From: a virus
Length of the DNA stretch: 28,992 nt
Reading direction: 5' to 3' (one strand)
IMG/VR virus record: IMGVR_UViG_3300008267_000602
Coordinates: 1-28,992 of that record
Shown piece by piece: positions 23,050-27,480 of this stretch (positions within the stretch are counted from its first letter, which is position 1; every line of letters starts with the position of its first letter). The notes beneath the pieces are model-generated. The model was not told the origin of the DNA and made no database searches. It saw nothing but the letters and a program-made list of their open reading frames with translations. Position numbers and translations under genes: made by a program.

Positions 23050-23358
23050 ATGAAATTCGCGAATATGATCGGTTACTCTGACATCGTCCCTTTCGAAGTC
23101 GTCCGTGTTGTCTCTAACAAGACCATCGAAATCCGTGAGATGGATGCTAAGCTTGTCGAAGGGTGGAAGCCCGAGATGATTGCCGGCGGCTTCAGTGCTC
23201 ACTGTGTAAACAACAGTACTCAAGAGTATACCTATGCTACTCGTGAGGGTTCGCCCGTCATTCGTGCTCGACTTCAGAAAAACGGCAAGTGGAAGTCGAT
23301 CCACGGCGAACATCGTCTCTCTGACAAGCCCAAGCGCTTCTACGACTACAACTTCTGA
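23050..23358 (+). CDS. Conserved phage protein, 102 aa
   Basis: ATG 23050 follows GAAAGG. An upstream in-frame start at 23005 is rejected because it lies within the promoter. The protein belongs to a family I recognise in many tailed phages: IVPFEVVRVVSNKTIEIREM, GGFSAHCVNNSTQEYTY, a terminal HRLS, and a final YDYNF. Small, beta-rich, function unknown. Confidence 0.75.
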   Translation: MKFANMIGYSDIVPFEVVRVVSNKTIEIREMDAKLVEGWKPEMIAGGFSAHCVNNSTQEYTYATREGSPVIRARLQKNGKWKSIHGEHRLSDKPKRFYDYNF

Positions 23359-23366
23359 GGTGAAAG

Positions 23367-23615
23367 ATGAATACGAAAAACATCGACTTCGGTGTACAGT
23401 TCGACGTGATCGATGAGATCAAAGAACCTGTCGGGATGAAATCAAGACTTATACAGAGTCATCGTACAAAGACTCTTGCAATCCAGTCGTGGGGTTTCAT
23501 GACTGGTGAGTGGATCACAACTCAGCGATATAAAGACGTTCAAGAGATGTGGGACAAGAGCAAAGCTCTTGCTATTTCGATCGTTGAGAACAAACGAAAG
23601 AAAAAGAGCAAGTAG
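23367..23615 (+). CDS. Hypothetical protein, 82 aa
   Basis: Not recognised. ATG 23367 follows GAGGTGAAAG. It is a beta-rich N-terminal part with an IQSWGFMTGEWITTQRY segment, then a helical part ending in a strongly basic ENKRKKKSK tail. It is co-transcribed with the gene before, with an 8-base gap. Confidence 0.65.
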   Translation: MNTKNIDFGVQFDVIDEIKEPVGMKSRLIQSHRTKTLAIQSWGFMTGEWITTQRYKDVQEMWDKSKALAISIVENKRKKKSK

Positions 23616-23627
23616 CGTATTTTCCTG

Positions 23628-23654
23628 TTGACATACCAGAGTTTTTGGTATACT
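23628..23654 (+). promoter_or_regulatory. Sigma-70-like early promoter
   Basis: GTTGACAT with TTGACA at 23628-23633 and TATACT at 23649-23654, spacing 15. A spacing of 17 would give TACTCT. It lies 25 bases before the gene at 23680. Confidence 0.7.
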
Positions 23655-23679
23655 CTATATAAGTAACCGGAGAAAAAAG

Positions 23680-23856
23680 ATGCAGATGCAAGACTACGAC
23701 ACTGTGATTATTCGCCTGAAAGACATCGTTCGCCGCGCCAAAGCGTATGAGCACTCGCGAGAAGATCTGATGATGCGGATCGAGTTCTTTGTAGAAGATC
23801 TTCAGCTTGAACAAAGCTTTGAAGAAGAGAGAATGATTAAGAGTATGGCTTCATGA
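23680..23856 (+). CDS. Small hypothetical protein, 58 aa
   Basis: ATG 23680 follows CCGGAGAAAAAAG directly downstream of an early promoter. The product is a charged, almost wholly helical peptide (IIRLKDIVRRAKAYEHSRED, then FFVEDLQLEQSFEEER). It is probably a coiled-coil or host-interacting early protein; no family recognised. ATGA overlap with the next gene. Confidence 0.65.
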   Translation: MQMQDYDTVIIRLKDIVRRAKAYEHSREDLMMRIEFFVEDLQLEQSFEEERMIKSMAS

Positions 23857-24056
23857 GTATCGCCGAAAAAGTTGAAAGAAAGATGCAGGCCCTTGAGCAT
23901 TTGATGAATGCTCAGATGCATATCGAGATGCCCTCATCGGTTGCCGAATCAATCGAATCGTTGTCGATTTACTGGGCACACTTGTCGGATGAAGATAAAG
24001 ACTATATTAACTGCGCTGCAGATGCCATGAAGGAAAAACGTGAATGGATCGTATAA
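23853..24056 (+). CDS. Small hypothetical protein, 67 aa
   Basis: Not recognised. Starts in an ATGA overlap. It is helical: VERKMQALEHLMNAQMHIEM, then SIESLSIYWAHLSDEDKDY. The composition is that of a small globular three-helix protein. It overlaps the next gene by 13 bases. Confidence 0.65.
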   Translation: MSIAEKVERKMQALEHLMNAQMHIEMPSSVAESIESLSIYWAHLSDEDKDYINCAADAMKEKREWIV

Positions 24057-24259
24057 ATACTGAGTATAATCCCGTCGTAGATGAGATGCGTAAGGTAAAT
24101 GCTCAACCAGTGAAATCTGAATTTGAGCTAGCAATCGATAAAGAAGTTGCTGCGTTCATTGAGCGTGTTGGCCTTTATGATTCCCCTGTTGCAGTTCGTC
24201 CTCGCTGGAAAACTGACAAAGAAATGTACACTGCTTTCTGGAACGAAAGGCTCGCCTAA
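24044..24259 (+). CDS. Small hypothetical protein, 71 aa
   Basis: Not recognised. Starts 13 bases before the end of the previous gene after AAGGAAAAACGTGA. Soluble and charged (FELAIDKEVAAFIERVGLYD, and a C-terminal KEMYTAFWNERLA). A perfect late-promoter octamer lies in codons 3-6 of the gene. The stop overlaps the next start as TAATG. Confidence 0.65.
   Translation: MDRINTEYNPVVDEMRKVNAQPVKSEFELAIDKEVAAFIERVGLYDSPVAVRPRWKTDKEMYTAFWNERLA
24052..24059 (+). promoter_or_regulatory. T4-type late promoter TATAAATA inside a coding sequence
   Basis: Exact octamer within the first codons of the gene at 24044. Late transcripts from it could not encode that protein but would supply the secreted glycine-zipper gene at 24259. 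Confidence 0.65.
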
Positions 24260-24639
24260 TGAAAACCCTACTCGTAATTGCTGCTACTCTCGTAGCTACG
24301 TCAGCTTCTGCTGATACGGTTCGGGCTACTATTAAAGATCATTATACGTTGCAAGAAGTGAGTGTTCCTACTACACAAACCTTTTGCAGAAATGGTTCAG
24401 CCGGCGGCGACGCATTAGCGGGTATGATTATTGGTGGTATTATCGGTAAAGGCGTTACCGGCGACGATCAAGGAGCAGCTGCAGGTGCGGTTATCGGCGG
24501 TGTGATCGGAGCTGACAAGGGTGGCAAGAAGTGCTGGGAAGAAACAACATATCACGTTGAACGCACTGAAGTCTACTCACATAGCACGATTACATTTAAA
24601 CAAAACGGTCAAACATATTCGTTTGAATTTTATAAATAA
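24259..24639 (+). CDS. Exported glycine-zipper protein, 126 aa
   Basis: A signal peptide (MKTLLVIAATLVATSASA, cut before DTV) leads to a glycine-zipper segment of about residues 48-90 (LAGMIIGGIIGKGV, then AAAGAVIGGVIGADKGG), as in the glycine-zipper 2TM family of envelope proteins. Two cysteines flank the zipper (FCRNG and KKCWEE) and could form a disulfide. It is probably placed in the host envelope or periplasm late in infection, perhaps altering membrane integrity or blocking later phages; this role is inferred. The last codons overlap a late promoter. Confidence 0.75.
   Translation: MKTLLVIAATLVATSASADTVRATIKDHYTLQEVSVPTTQTFCRNGSAGGDALAGMIIGGIIGKGVTGDDQGAAAGAVIGGVIGADKGGKKCWEETTYHVERTEVYSHSTITFKQNGQTYSFEFYK
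24631..24638 (+). promoter_or_regulatory. T4-type late promoter TATAAATA ahead of the tRNA cluster
   Basis: Exact octamer over the last two codons and stop of the glycine-zipper gene. A start about 6 bases downstream would fall just before tRNA-Arg(TCT) at 24648. Confidence 0.65.
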
Positions 24640-24647
24640 TATACATT

Positions 24648-24725
24648 GCTTCCGTAGCTCAGCTGGATTAGAGCAAGGCACTTCTAATGCCAAGGTCGAG
24701 GGTTCGAGTCCTTCCGGGAGCACCA
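24648..24725 (+). tRNA. tRNA-Arg (TCT)
   Basis: Acceptor stem GCTTCCG/CGGGAGC, D stem GCTC/GAGC, anticodon loop CTTCTAA with TCT at 24683-24685, T stem GAGGG/CCTTC with loop TTCGAGT, and encoded CCA. It reads AGA. The first pair of the anticodon stem is A-A. Confidence 0.9.
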
Positions 24726-24731
24726 AATTTA

Positions 24732-24808
24732 GTCCTCGTAGGCCAATAGGTAGAGTCAGCAGACTTAAAATCTGCGTAGTGTCGGTTCGAGTCCGACCGG
24801 GGACACCA
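24732..24808 (+). tRNA. tRNA with TAA anticodon (Leu by codon), short variable loop
   Basis: Acceptor GTCCTCG/CGGGGAC, anticodon stem GCAGA/TCTGC with loop CTTAAAA, T stem GTCGG/CCGAC with loop TTCGAGT, and encoded CCA. It reads UUA. The variable loop is only 5 bases (GTAGT), whereas bacterial tRNA-Leu has a long variable arm. Confidence 0.8.
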
Positions 24809-24815
24809 ATTTCAT

Positions 24816-24906
24816 GGAAGTGGGCGTTAGACGCAAGAGGGCCTTATAAACCCTTCAGCAGTAGATGACTGTTCTCGACTGGGAGCGTAACCCAGCACTT
24901 CTACCA
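24816..24906 (+). tRNA. Class II tRNA-like gene, anticodon uncertain (TAT?)
   Basis: At 91 bases with encoded CCA, this element folds as acceptor GGAAGTG/CACTTCT, a tiny D hairpin (GCGT-TAG-ACGC), an anticodon arm AGGG/CCCT, a long variable arm with CAGT/ACTG, and a T stem CTGGG/CCCAG. The T loop is AGCGTAA, not TTCRANY. The 7-base reading of the anticodon loop is CTTATAA (TAT), but the closing pair is C-A, so a 9-base loop is possible. It may be an unusual working tRNA or a decayed one. Confidence 0.6.
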
Positions 24907-24910
24907 ATCT

Positions 24911-24987
24911 GCTCCTGTAGCTCAGTGGTTAGTAGCTGTCCGCTCATAACGGATTGGTCCGGGGTTCGAATCCCTGCGGGAGCACCA
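24911..24987 (+). tRNA. tRNA with CAT anticodon (Met or Ile2)
   Basis: Acceptor GCTCCTG/CGGGAGC, anticodon stem GTCCG/CGGAT with loop CTCATAA, T loop TTCGAAT, and encoded CCA. The paired G1-C72 excludes an initiator. It may be elongator Met or lysidine-modified Ile; the sequence does not decide. Confidence 0.88.
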
Positions 24988-24990
24988 CAA

Positions 24991-24998
24991 TATAAATA
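24991..24998 (+). promoter_or_regulatory. T4-type late promoter TATAAATA for dps
   Basis: Exact octamer four bases after the CAT tRNA and 29 bases before the dps start, so Dps is expected to be made late. Confidence 0.8.
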
Positions 24999-25027
24999 CT
25001 CAAGAACAATAACAAAGGATGAGTATC

Positions 25028-25459
25028 ATGGATCAACTCGCTGAAGCATTGAAGGTTCTGCTTGGAACAGTTTATGGCCTTTCGGTAAAAGCACAAAACT
25101 ATCATTGGAACGTGACTGGGCCAAACTTTGCACAGTATCATGAGTACTTTGGTGAGTTTTATGAAGAGGTTGGTGGTTCTATTGACTCTATCGCAGAGAT
25201 GATCCGTGTTGTAGGATCGTTTGCTCCAGGTTCGTTGTCTCGCTTCAAGGAGCTGAGCCGAATCGAAGATGAGCTCATGATTCCAGAACCACCTCTGATG
25301 TTTGCTCGTCTCGCTCGTGATAATGATGTGGTCATCATGACTCTTTACGAAGTACGGGCCGTAGCAGAACAACTTGGTCAGGCAGGCGTAGTGAACTTCA
25401 TAGAAGATCGAATCACCGCTCATGAGAAACACCGCTGGATGCTCAAAGCTTTCATCTAA
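25028..25459 (+). CDS. dps: Dps-like DNA-protection ferritin
   Basis: A 143-residue four-helix protein of the Dps/ferritin-like family, which forms 12-subunit shells that store iron and guard DNA from oxidants. ATG 25028 is 8 bases after AAAGG; ATG 25019 has no room for that site. Ferroxidase residues are visible: His26 (NYHWNVTGPNF), His38 (QYHEYFGEF), and Asp53 and Glu57 (SIDSIAEMIR). The E. coli Asp67 position is Gly42 here, next to Glu43. There is no long basic N-terminal tail, so direct DNA binding is not evident. It sits alone among tRNA genes, behind a late promoter. Confidence 0.9.
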   Translation: MDQLAEALKVLLGTVYGLSVKAQNYHWNVTGPNFAQYHEYFGEFYEEVGGSIDSIAEMIRVVGSFAPGSLSRFKELSRIEDELMIPEPPLMFARLARDNDVVIMTLYEVRAVAEQLGQAGVVNFIEDRITAHEKHRWMLKAFI

Positions 25460-25487
25460 ATTATTTTCGGAAAAGCGCACTTTTTTG

Positions 25488-25517
25488 TTGACATCTTCGA
25501 GAATCAGTGTATAAATA
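25488..25517 (+). promoter_or_regulatory. Dual early/late promoter candidate
   Basis: GCACTTTTTTGTTGACAT with TTGACA at 25488-25493, a 16-base spacer and TATAAA at 25510. The -10 box is also the first part of an exact TATAAATA late octamer (25510-25517), so one site could serve host sigma-70 and phage gp55-type sigma factor. Confidence 0.7.
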
Positions 25518-25551
25518 GTATAAGAAACAAACTAACAGGAACTATCCTTCA

Positions 25552-25665
25552 ATGAAACCCACTATCGCATCAGTCTCAAAGCATATGCAGGCACAGCCTG
25601 GCTATCGCTTTACTGTGCGTTGTGAAGAACTTAATATTATGAACATGAGGGGGTACGACAGCTAA
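25552..25665 (+). CDS. Possible short peptide, 37 aa
   Basis: First ORF after the promoter at 25488, with AGGA 11 bases before ATG. The sequence (MKPTIASVSKHMQAQPGYRF) shows no known motif and ends at NMRGYDS. A terminator hairpin follows 30 bases on, then tRNA-Cys. It may be a real micro-protein or a leader peptide. Confidence 0.45.
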   Translation: MKPTIASVSKHMQAQPGYRFTVRCEELNIMNMRGYDS

Positions 25666-25694
25666 CAAGCTAGAGTACATGGTTCAAGAAAACC

Positions 25695-25730
25695 AACCCC
25701 TCCGATCGAAAGGTCTGGAGGGGTTTCTTA
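25695..25730 (+). terminator. Hairpin terminator before tRNA-Cys
   Basis: A 9-bp stem AACCCCTCC/GGAGGGGTT continues, after one bulged T, into four pairs capped by a GAAA tetraloop, followed by TCTTATTT. The tRNA-Cys starts 4 bases later. Confidence 0.75.
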
Positions 25731-25733
25731 TTT

Positions 25734-25815
25734 GGTGAGTGGCCCGGATGGTAAGGGGTCGGATTGCAAATCCGAAGCACGCAAGTAGTCAGTTCAATTC
25801 TGACACTCACCTCCA
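25734..25815 (+). tRNA. tRNA-Cys (GCA)
   Basis: Acceptor GGTGAGT/ACTCACC, anticodon stem TCGGA/TCCGA with loop TTGCAAA, T stem GTCAG/CTGAC with loop TTCAATT, and discriminator T with CCA, as Cys tRNAs have. The variable region is enlarged to 12 bases, giving an 82-base gene. Confidence 0.88.
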
Positions 25816-25824
25816 AAATAACGG

Positions 25825-25851
25825 TTGACATTCATGTCGATCAAGTATAGA
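25825..25851 (+). promoter_or_regulatory. Sigma-70-like early promoter for the structured RNA region
   Basis: GTTGACAT with TTGACA at 25825-25830 and TATAGA at 25846-25851, spacing 15. It has the same TTGACATTC core as the promoter at 27285. The expected start is near 25857. Confidence 0.7.
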
Positions 25852-25856
25852 AGAAA

Positions 25857-26091
25857 ATTCGGGATCGAAGAGATCATATCAATCATCCCCGCTCATTGAA
25901 AATTTAAGCATTGTTCCTAGGGGAGGCCCGATGATGGAACTGGAAACAGAAGAGATTCTGTTTTCACATGCACTGATACAGTAGGGTGGCAAGTAGGCGA
26001 GTCTGTTATTGCCGAGGGTTGGAATTCCCGAGTAGTGAACAGCTACAGCAGTGCAGTTGAAAACAGAATCAAGGTATTCTTCGGATTCCAA
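25857..26091 (+). ncRNA. Candidate structured RNA of unknown function
   Basis: About 210 bases without a plausible gene follow a good promoter. Visible structure: GGGAT/ATCCC closing a GATC-GAAGA-GATC hairpin (25861-25889); a GTTCC/GGAAC stem with inner GGG/CCC (25913-25940); and a long helix of 13 perfect pairs (25954-25966 with 26058-26070) continuing, after a 2x2 internal loop, into 7 more (25969-25975 with 26049-26055). It encloses a GGCAA/TTGCC hairpin and a GGG/CCC hairpin. A hairpin with a C(TTCG)G loop follows at 26073-26089. The 3' part overlaps, antisense, the end of the minus-strand gene at 26069. Confidence 0.5.
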
Positions 26092-26557
26092 GCAATCTTG
26101 AAGTTGGGTACGTTTTGTACTTAATCTCATCGTCTTGGTTTCCGCCTAACACAACGTAGCTTGGTACGCCATCTACGACAGCAGACTCTACATAGAAGCC
26201 AACGTGACCTTGCCAGTTATTGTTGTTTCGAGTGAATATTACGATATCTCCGAACTCTGGCTCTTTAACTGGCTCACCCCACTTCAAAAAGCTTCTTGCA
26301 AGAAGTGGATGGCGGCTTACAGTTTCAGACCCAGGAATATCGTGGTACTTGAGCACAGAATTAACAAAGGCTGCACACCATTGGTATCTGACTGGGTCGA
26401 GACCTATGAATTGGCGAATTTCTTTTCTTGAGGTTTTTTCATGTAGACCAATCATAGATGCAGCAGTATCTACCGGCTCAACTGGCGGCATGACACGGCT
26501 CATAAACGTAAAGTCTGAGCACCCTGCAAGGGCGAATATAAGAATAATGTATTTCAT
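26069..26557 (-). CDS. Lipoprotein cysteine peptidase/amidase, TIGR02594-like
   Basis: A 162-residue minus-strand gene. A lipoprotein signal (KYIILIFALAGC, lipid Cys13) precedes an NlpC/CHAP-type cysteine hydrolase of the TIGR02594 group: nucleophile Cys61 in YQWCAAFVNSVL, His118 in GHVGFYVE, Asn140 in VVLGGNQ, plus ARSFLKWG and FGDIVIF. Such enzymes cut peptide bonds in peptidoglycan. With a lipid anchor it would work from the envelope, perhaps helping lysis, superinfection control or particle entry. It stands alone and opposite to all its neighbours. ATG 26557 has no clear ribosome site. Confidence 0.82.
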   Translation of the reverse strand: MKYIILIFALAGCSDFTFMSRVMPPVEPVDTAASMIGLHEKTSRKEIRQFIGLDPVRYQWCAAFVNSVLKYHDIPGSETVSRHPLLARSFLKWGEPVKEPEFGDIVIFTRNNNNWQGHVGFYVESAVVDGVPSYVVLGGNQDDEIKYKTYPTSRLLGIRRIP

Positions 26558-26562
26558 AAAAA

Positions 26563-26570
26563 TATTTATG
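26563..26570 (-). promoter_or_regulatory. Possible minus-strand late promoter CATAAATA
   Basis: One-base variant of the late octamer only 5 bases before the start codon of the lipoprotein gene. If used, the mRNA would be almost leaderless. It stands back to back with the early promoter at 26588. Confidence 0.45.
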
Positions 26571-26587
26571 GAAAACGAAAATAGTAG

Positions 26588-26615
26588 TTGACATTCTGAA
26601 AAGACTGTTTATAAC
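26588..26615 (+). promoter_or_regulatory. Sigma-70-like early promoter
   Basis: GTTGACAT with TTGACA at 26588-26593, a 16-base spacer and TATAAC at 26610-26615, 25 bases before the small gene at 26640 and the tRNA run behind it. Confidence 0.8.
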
Positions 26616-26639
26616 TGAGTAAGTAACGAGGAAAAGGAA

Positions 26640-26783
26640 ATGAAACATAAGGAACTTCCGAAGGTACGAAATCCTTTCGTCCTTCATCTTTCCAAACGTC
26701 CATCTGGCGCTCATGGAAAGACTAAAAAGGTGGAACGCCGAGACGATAAAGTGGCGGTTCGCAAAGAGTGGATCCGTAGCTGA
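26640..26783 (+). CDS. Conserved small basic phage protein, 47 aa
   Basis: ATG 26640 follows GAGGAAAAGGAA. The protein reads VRNPFVLHLSKRPSGAHGKT and then KKVERRDDKVAVRKEW, matching a widespread phage family of very basic peptides (RNPxxxxxxxxxxGAHxKSKKAxRRxxK) of unknown function. The last 14 bases, with the stop codon, overlap the 5' end of tRNA-Lys(TTT). Confidence 0.75.
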   Translation: MKHKELPKVRNPFVLHLSKRPSGAHGKTKKVERRDDKVAVRKEWIRS

Positions 26784-26845
26784 GGTGGTTTTAGCACGTG
26801 ACTTTTAATCACAGTACGTCAGTTCGAGTCTGACCGGATTCACCA
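26770..26845 (+). tRNA. tRNA-Lys (TTT)
   Basis: Acceptor GGATCCG/CGGATTC, anticodon loop CTTTTAA, T stem GTCAG/CTGAC with loop TTCGAGT, and encoded CCA. Its first 14 bases are also the end of the small gene before it. Confidence 0.9.
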
Positions 26846-26855
26846 TTACTTTGAT

Positions 26856-26929
26856 GATACACTGAGTGGCATTTAGGCCGCCACATAAAATAAACCTATC
26901 GGACCAGAAATGGTATTGGTCAGTGTATC
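26856..26929 (+). ncRNA. Candidate small RNA, tRNA-sized three-way junction
   Basis: The 74-base element is closed by a perfect 10-bp helix (GATACACTGA/TCAGTGTATC). Inside are a GTGGC/GCCAC hairpin with a 9-base loop stacked directly on it, and an ACCA-GAAA-TGGT hairpin with a GNRA tetraloop. There is no anticodon arm, T loop or CCA. It lies between tRNA-Lys(TTT) and tRNA-Lys(CTT), so tRNA processing would release it. Confidence 0.5.
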
Positions 26930-26940
26930 TTCTAAGTAAT

Positions 26941-27016
26941 GCACCGGTAGCTGAGAGGCTTAGCGGCGGGCTCTTAATCCGCGTCAACCTGGGTTCGATT
27001 CCCAGTCGGTACACCA
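26941..27016 (+). tRNA. tRNA-Lys (CTT)
   Basis: Acceptor GCACCGG/TCGGTAC with one C-A mismatch, anticodon stem GCGGG/TCCGC with loop CTCTTAA, T stem CTGGG/CCCAG with loop TTCGATT, and CCA. It reads AAG beside the TTT isoacceptor. Confidence 0.88.
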
Positions 27017-27024
27017 AAGAATAT

Positions 27025-27099
27025 CCTGATGTAGTGATAATGGTAGCACATTGAGCTGTGGACTCAATAGAGTTGGATCGTAACCAACCGTCAGGACCA
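27025..27099 (+). tRNA. tRNA-His (GTG), alphaproteobacterial type
   Basis: Acceptor CCTGATG/CGTCAGG, anticodon stem TTGAG/CTCAA with loop CTGTGGA, T stem GTTGG/CCAAC with loop ATCGTAA, and CCA. The base before position 1 is T and position 73 is A, so the usual G-1/C73 pair of bacterial tRNA-His is absent. The T loop has A54 and T58 in place of T54 and A58. Confidence 0.88.
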
Positions 27100-27105
27100 A
27101 ATTTT

Positions 27106-27180
27106 TGCCCGTTCGTCTATCTGGCAGGACGCCTGATTTTGACTCAGGAAAGCGCGGTTCGAACCCTCGACGGGCAACCA
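27106..27180 (+). tRNA. tRNA-Gln (TTG)
   Basis: Acceptor TGCCCGT/ACGGGCA, anticodon stem CCTGA/TCAGG with loop TTTTGAC, T loop TTCGAAC in a CGCGG/CCTCG stem with one mismatch, and CCA. The weak U1-A72 pair is typical of tRNA-Gln. Confidence 0.9.
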
Positions 27181-27184
27181 ATAT

Positions 27185-27260
27185 GCACTTGTAGCTCAGA
27201 CGGTAGAGCACGGGATTGAAGATCCTGGTGTCGGGAGTTCGATTCTCTCCAAGTGCACCA
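27185..27260 (+). tRNA. tRNA-Phe (GAA)
   Basis: Acceptor GCACTTG/CAAGTGC, anticodon stem CGGGA/TCCTG with loop TTGAAGA, T loop TTCGATT, and encoded CCA. Canonical in all arms. Confidence 0.92.
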
Positions 27261-27284
27261 AATTAAGTACTATGAAAATAGTTG

Positions 27285-27311
27285 TTGACATTCGTCTTCA
27301 ATTAGTATAGT
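27285..27311 (+). promoter_or_regulatory. Sigma-70-like early promoter within the tRNA cluster
   Basis: GTTGACAT with TTGACA at 27285-27290 and TATAGT at 27306-27311, spacing 15. The expected start lies just before tRNA-Ile(GAT) at 27325. Confidence 0.75.
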
Positions 27312-27324
27312 AATAGATTAACAT

Positions 27325-27398
27325 GTTCCTATAGCTCAAAGGTAGAGCGTTCGCCTGATAAGCGAGAGACCAAGGATCGTTACCTTGTAGGAACACCA
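27325..27398 (+). tRNA. tRNA-Ile (GAT)
   Basis: Acceptor GTTCCTA/TAGGAAC, anticodon stem TTCGC/GCGAG with loop CTGATAA, T stem CAAGG/CCTTG with loop ATCGTTA (A54 and T58, swapped from the usual T54 and A58), and CCA. Confidence 0.9.
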
Positions 27399-27404
27399 AA
27401 TTAT

Positions 27405-27475
27405 GGCGACACAGCAGGTGCTGACATGGGTCTCATAAGCCCGTAGGGATGGTTCAAGTCCATCTGGCGCTACCA
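27405..27475 (+). tRNA. Compact tRNA with CAT anticodon (Met or Ile2)
   Basis: Only 71 bases. Acceptor GGCGACA/TGGCGCT with one A-G mismatch, D arm CAGC-AGGT-GCTG with a 4-base loop, anticodon stem TGGGT/GCCCG with loop CTCATAA, T stem GATGG/CCATC with loop TTCAAGT, and CCA. It is the second CAT tRNA of the cluster. Confidence 0.82.
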
Positions 27476-27480
27476 AGTTT

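Noticed and set aside
24521-24868. 115-residue plus-strand ORF running through the first tRNA genes
   Set aside because: It is the tRNA sequence read as protein (GLEQGTSNAKVEGSSPSGST-type tRNA translation) and overlaps the glycine-zipper gene in another frame.
24944-25480. 178-residue minus-strand ORF opposite dps
   Set aside because: It is a shadow of dps; its C-terminal end QGFEPRTNPL is an antisense tRNA translation.
25969-26055. Additional tRNA within the 25857-26091 region
   Set aside because: GGGTTGGAATTCCC resembles a T arm, but no matching acceptor stem, anticodon arm or CCA could be placed around it.
26805-27211. Minus-strand ORFs with GIEPRLTRIKSPPLS-like text
   Set aside because: These are typical antisense translations of tRNA T arms, not proteins.
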